The translations under genes were made by a program, and so were the position numbers. The notes beneath the pieces were generated by a model. It searched no databases and had not been told where the DNA came from. It saw nothing but the letters and a program-made list of their open reading frames with translations. From NCBI GenBank assembly GCA_016932965.1, contig JAFGBW010000131.1, positions 1 through 5,388 on the forward strand: a stretch of 5,388 nt of DNA. Direction: 5' to 3'. This document shows positions 4,108 to 5,388 of this stretch, in pieces. The DNA comes from Candidatus Auribacterota bacterium. Its GTDB lineage: Bacteria > Auribacterota > JAFGBW01. The first letter of the stretch is position 1. The number at the start of each line of letters is the position of its first letter.

Positions 4108-4425
4108 TTACTGGGAACAGGAAATCAGCTTGTCATCAGACAGATCAGATGAGGGGGGACTCTCCTGCAGGGAGGATGTTCCGGAACAAATGGAAGGGCT
4201 GGATGTTTCAGGACAACAGGAGGAAGACCTGTGGCGGGCCGGCAGAAAGCTTTTACACAGGCCCCATTTTTCAGGATGCAGACAGATGCTTTTTCCGGCA
4301 AAAGAATCTCCCCAATACCCCAGCTTCACGTAAAAATAAAAACACAGAACAACAAACAGTATGAAATACAGGCTAACGAGCTTCAATGTGATGGAATCTT
4401 TTTTATAGTGGTTCATTTCCGGCAT
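4108..4425 (-). CDS. Small hypothetical single-pass membrane protein, Cys/Ser-rich tail
   Basis: This is 105 residues, unrecognised. The start ATG (4425-4423) is chosen because AGGAGG lies 10 nt upstream on the minus strand (4441-4436). The frame is open further upstream to 4485, but that start has no such support. Residues 14-32 (LKLVSLYFILFVVLCFYFY) form one hydrophobic membrane segment after a short charged N-terminus, MPEMNHYKKDS. Few positive residues follow the segment, which would suit an N-in topology with an external tail. The tail has five cysteines between residues 48 and 80 plus one at 103. It ends in a Ser/Pro/Asp-rich, probably disordered stretch (66-105). It is divergent from the yihY-family gene and convergent with the zinc-ribbon gene. 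A competing plus-strand frame at 4130-4333 would need a TTG start without a good ribosome-binding site, so I favour the minus strand, though not decisively. Confidence 0.6.
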   Translation of the reverse strand: MPEMNHYKKDSITLKLVSLYFILFVVLCFYFYVKLGYWGDSFAGKSICLHPEKWGLCKSFLPARHRSSSCCPETSSPSICSGTSSLQESPPSSDLSDDKLISCSQ

Positions 4426-4531
4426 GATCCGATTTCCTCCTGGTTTGTTTTCAGTTATCAAACGATATTCAAATAAAAAGCGCAACCTTTTTGCTTGCTA
4501 TTTTATACGGCTCGTATTTTAATTCAATCCT
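4426..4531. promoter_or_regulatory. Divergent promoter region
   Basis: This 106-nt gap separates two divergent starts. On the minus strand, TTGAAT (complement of 4522-4527) and TAAAAT (complement of 4500-4505) are 16 nt apart and fit a sigma-70-type promoter for the small membrane gene. On the plus strand, TTGCTT (4491-4496) and TATTTT (4515-4520), 18 nt apart, could serve the yihY-family gene, which has no visible Shine-Dalgarno site. The dyad ATACG-GCT-CGTAT (4505-4517) lies within both and could be a shared operator. AGGAGG (complement of 4436-4441) is the ribosome-binding site of the minus-strand gene. Confidence 0.4.
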
Positions 4532-5388
4532 ATGCTTTCCTCCCTGACAAATCAGCTCCATCATTTTATCCGGAAAGACCTGTCCTCATCACGCTTCTGG
4601 CATCAAAAAGCGCAGGACATCCTTAAATTTCTGTATTTTGTTCGGAAAGACATTGGAGAAAAATACTGTCTGCAGCGGGCTTCCGGCATGGCCTACACCT
4701 CTTTGATGGCCATGGTGCCCACCCTCATTGTTTTTGTGTCTGTTTTTTCCAGCGTGAAATTTTTTCCCGCGCATGTGAAAGGAAAAATCGAGTTCCTGAT
4801 TTTCCAGAATTTTATTCCTGAAACCAGCCAGAAAATCGCCGACAAAATCGCCGCCACCATTCAAACATTCACCAGTGCCGCCGCCACTATCGGTCTCATC
4901 GGAGCCGTGTTCATGGTCCTGTCCGTTTTTTTTCTTTTAAACACCATCGAGCATATCTTCAACAGCATCATGGAAGCGGAAAAAGAAAGAACCCTTTTGC
5001 ATAAATTGTCGGCCTACACCACCATCATGGTATGGAGCGCGCTTTTAACCGGTTTGTCCATGTACTTTGCGTCCCAAACCGATATTGTCAAAAATATCCC
5101 GTTCATTGATCAGCTGAACGCCTTCTTCCATTACGGTTTTATTGTCATTGCTTTCACCCTTGCCTATAAGATGATCCCCAACAAGTCCATCGCCACACGC
5201 AATGCTTTTGCAGGAGGTATCGTCGCCACAATCCTATGGGAAATCGCAAGAAAAGGATTCAGCAACTATACTTCCAAACTGGTCGGCTTTGACCAGATTT
5301 ACGGAACATTAGGGATTATCCCTCTTTTTCTATTATGGCTTTACCTTGTCTGGATGGTGCTCTTAATAGGAATGGAAGTCACTTATGT
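4532..5388 (+). CDS. yihY: YihY/BrkB-family inner-membrane protein, 3' end cut off
   Basis: The frame runs from ATG 4532 off the end of the window, giving 285 residues. It matches the YihY/virulence factor BrkB (formerly 'ribonuclease BN') family of polytopic inner-membrane proteins, whose biochemical role is not established. Recognisable segments are QRASGMAYTSLMAMVPTL (48-64, the first conserved membrane helix), LNTIEHIFNSIM (136-147), YKMIPNKSIATRNAFAGG (212-229), then ILWEIARKGFSNY (234-246) and IYGTLGIIPLFLLWLYLVW (256-274), with MEVTY at the cut where the family has a conserved Gly/Met-Glu. There are about six hydrophobic stretches. The cytoplasmic N-terminal 45 residues are charged. 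No Shine-Dalgarno site precedes the ATG, and a possible promoter at 4491-4520 would leave a very short leader. The C-terminal extension typical of some members, if any, lies outside. Confidence 0.92.
   Translation, partial: MLSSLTNQLHHFIRKDLSSSRFWHQKAQDILKFLYFVRKDIGEKYCLQRASGMAYTSLMAMVPTLIVFVSVFSSVKFFPAHVKGKIEFLIFQNFIPETSQKIADKIAATIQTFTSAAATIGLIGAVFMVLSVFFLLNTIEHIFNSIMEAEKERTLLHKLSAYTTIMVWSALLTGLSMYFASQTDIVKNIPFIDQLNAFFHYGFIVIAFTLAYKMIPNKSIATRNAFAGGIVATILWEIARKGFSNYTSKLVGFDQIYGTLGIIPLFLLWLYLVWMVLLIGMEVTY

Noticed and set aside
4130-4333. Plus-strand 67-codon frame with acidic composition
   Set aside because: Its composition is plausible, but it needs a TTG start and has no Shine-Dalgarno site. 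The antisense frame has AGGAGG and a membrane segment.
4044-4364. Plus-strand open frame of 106 codons
   Set aside because: It begins inside hairpin C2, its first part is repeat-derived, and it has no ribosome site. It lies opposite the better supported minus-strand gene.

Overview
The window looks like chromosomal DNA of a Gram-negative bacterium of moderate GC. Three things point, by inference only, to a PVC-type or neighbouring candidate phylum (Lentisphaerota, Omnitrophota, Planctomycetota-like). These are the two pseudopilin-like proteins of the 'CLANIRSxGQAxxIYA' kind, a bactofilin, and a CxxC...CxxC protein resembling a hypothetical family I associate with those phyla. No marker gene settles the taxonomy.

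Layout. 1-189 is the 3' end of a bactofilin gene. 190-479 is an AT-rich intergenic region with a 13-bp stem-loop and a strong Shine-Dalgarno site for what follows. 480-1822 is a two-gene operon of paralogous prepilin-like proteins joined by an ATGA overlap. 1823-2168 holds no gene but is full of repeats: two small dyads, an inverted pair of 'CACGAAGGA'-type repeats, and a 12-bp GTCATTCCCGC hairpin. 2169-2789 is plsY (acyl-phosphate:glycerol-3-phosphate acyltransferase). 3156-3779 is a hypothetical cytosolic zinc-ribbon-like protein. 4108-4425 on the minus strand is a small single-TM protein. It is divergent from the 3'-truncated yihY/brkB-family membrane protein gene at 4532-5388.

The most unusual part is the DNA between genes from 2790 to 4110. 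Two related intergenic cassettes (about 2788-3104 and 3779-4091) begin 2-3 nt after the stop codons of plsY and of the zinc-ribbon gene, and so bracket the latter. Each has a perfect 22-bp stem with a 3-nt loop (A), a conserved 23-nt linker, an 18-bp stem with an AAA loop (B), a variable AT-rich part with a terminator-like structure, and a 13-16-bp GGGAAAAACTT stem (C). Cassette 2 adds another 22-bp/3-nt-loop hairpin (D), and cassette 1 carries a 73-nt insertion next to C. Between copies, B and C show paired substitutions that preserve base pairing, and the loop of A is present as its reverse complement. This suggests a dispersed, structure-selected repeat family rather than ordinary terminators.

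The genes themselves are mostly separate units: cell-shape scaffold, secretion or surface pseudopilins, phospholipid synthesis and a membrane protein. I see no defence island, CRISPR array, tRNA, rRNA, integrase or transposase.
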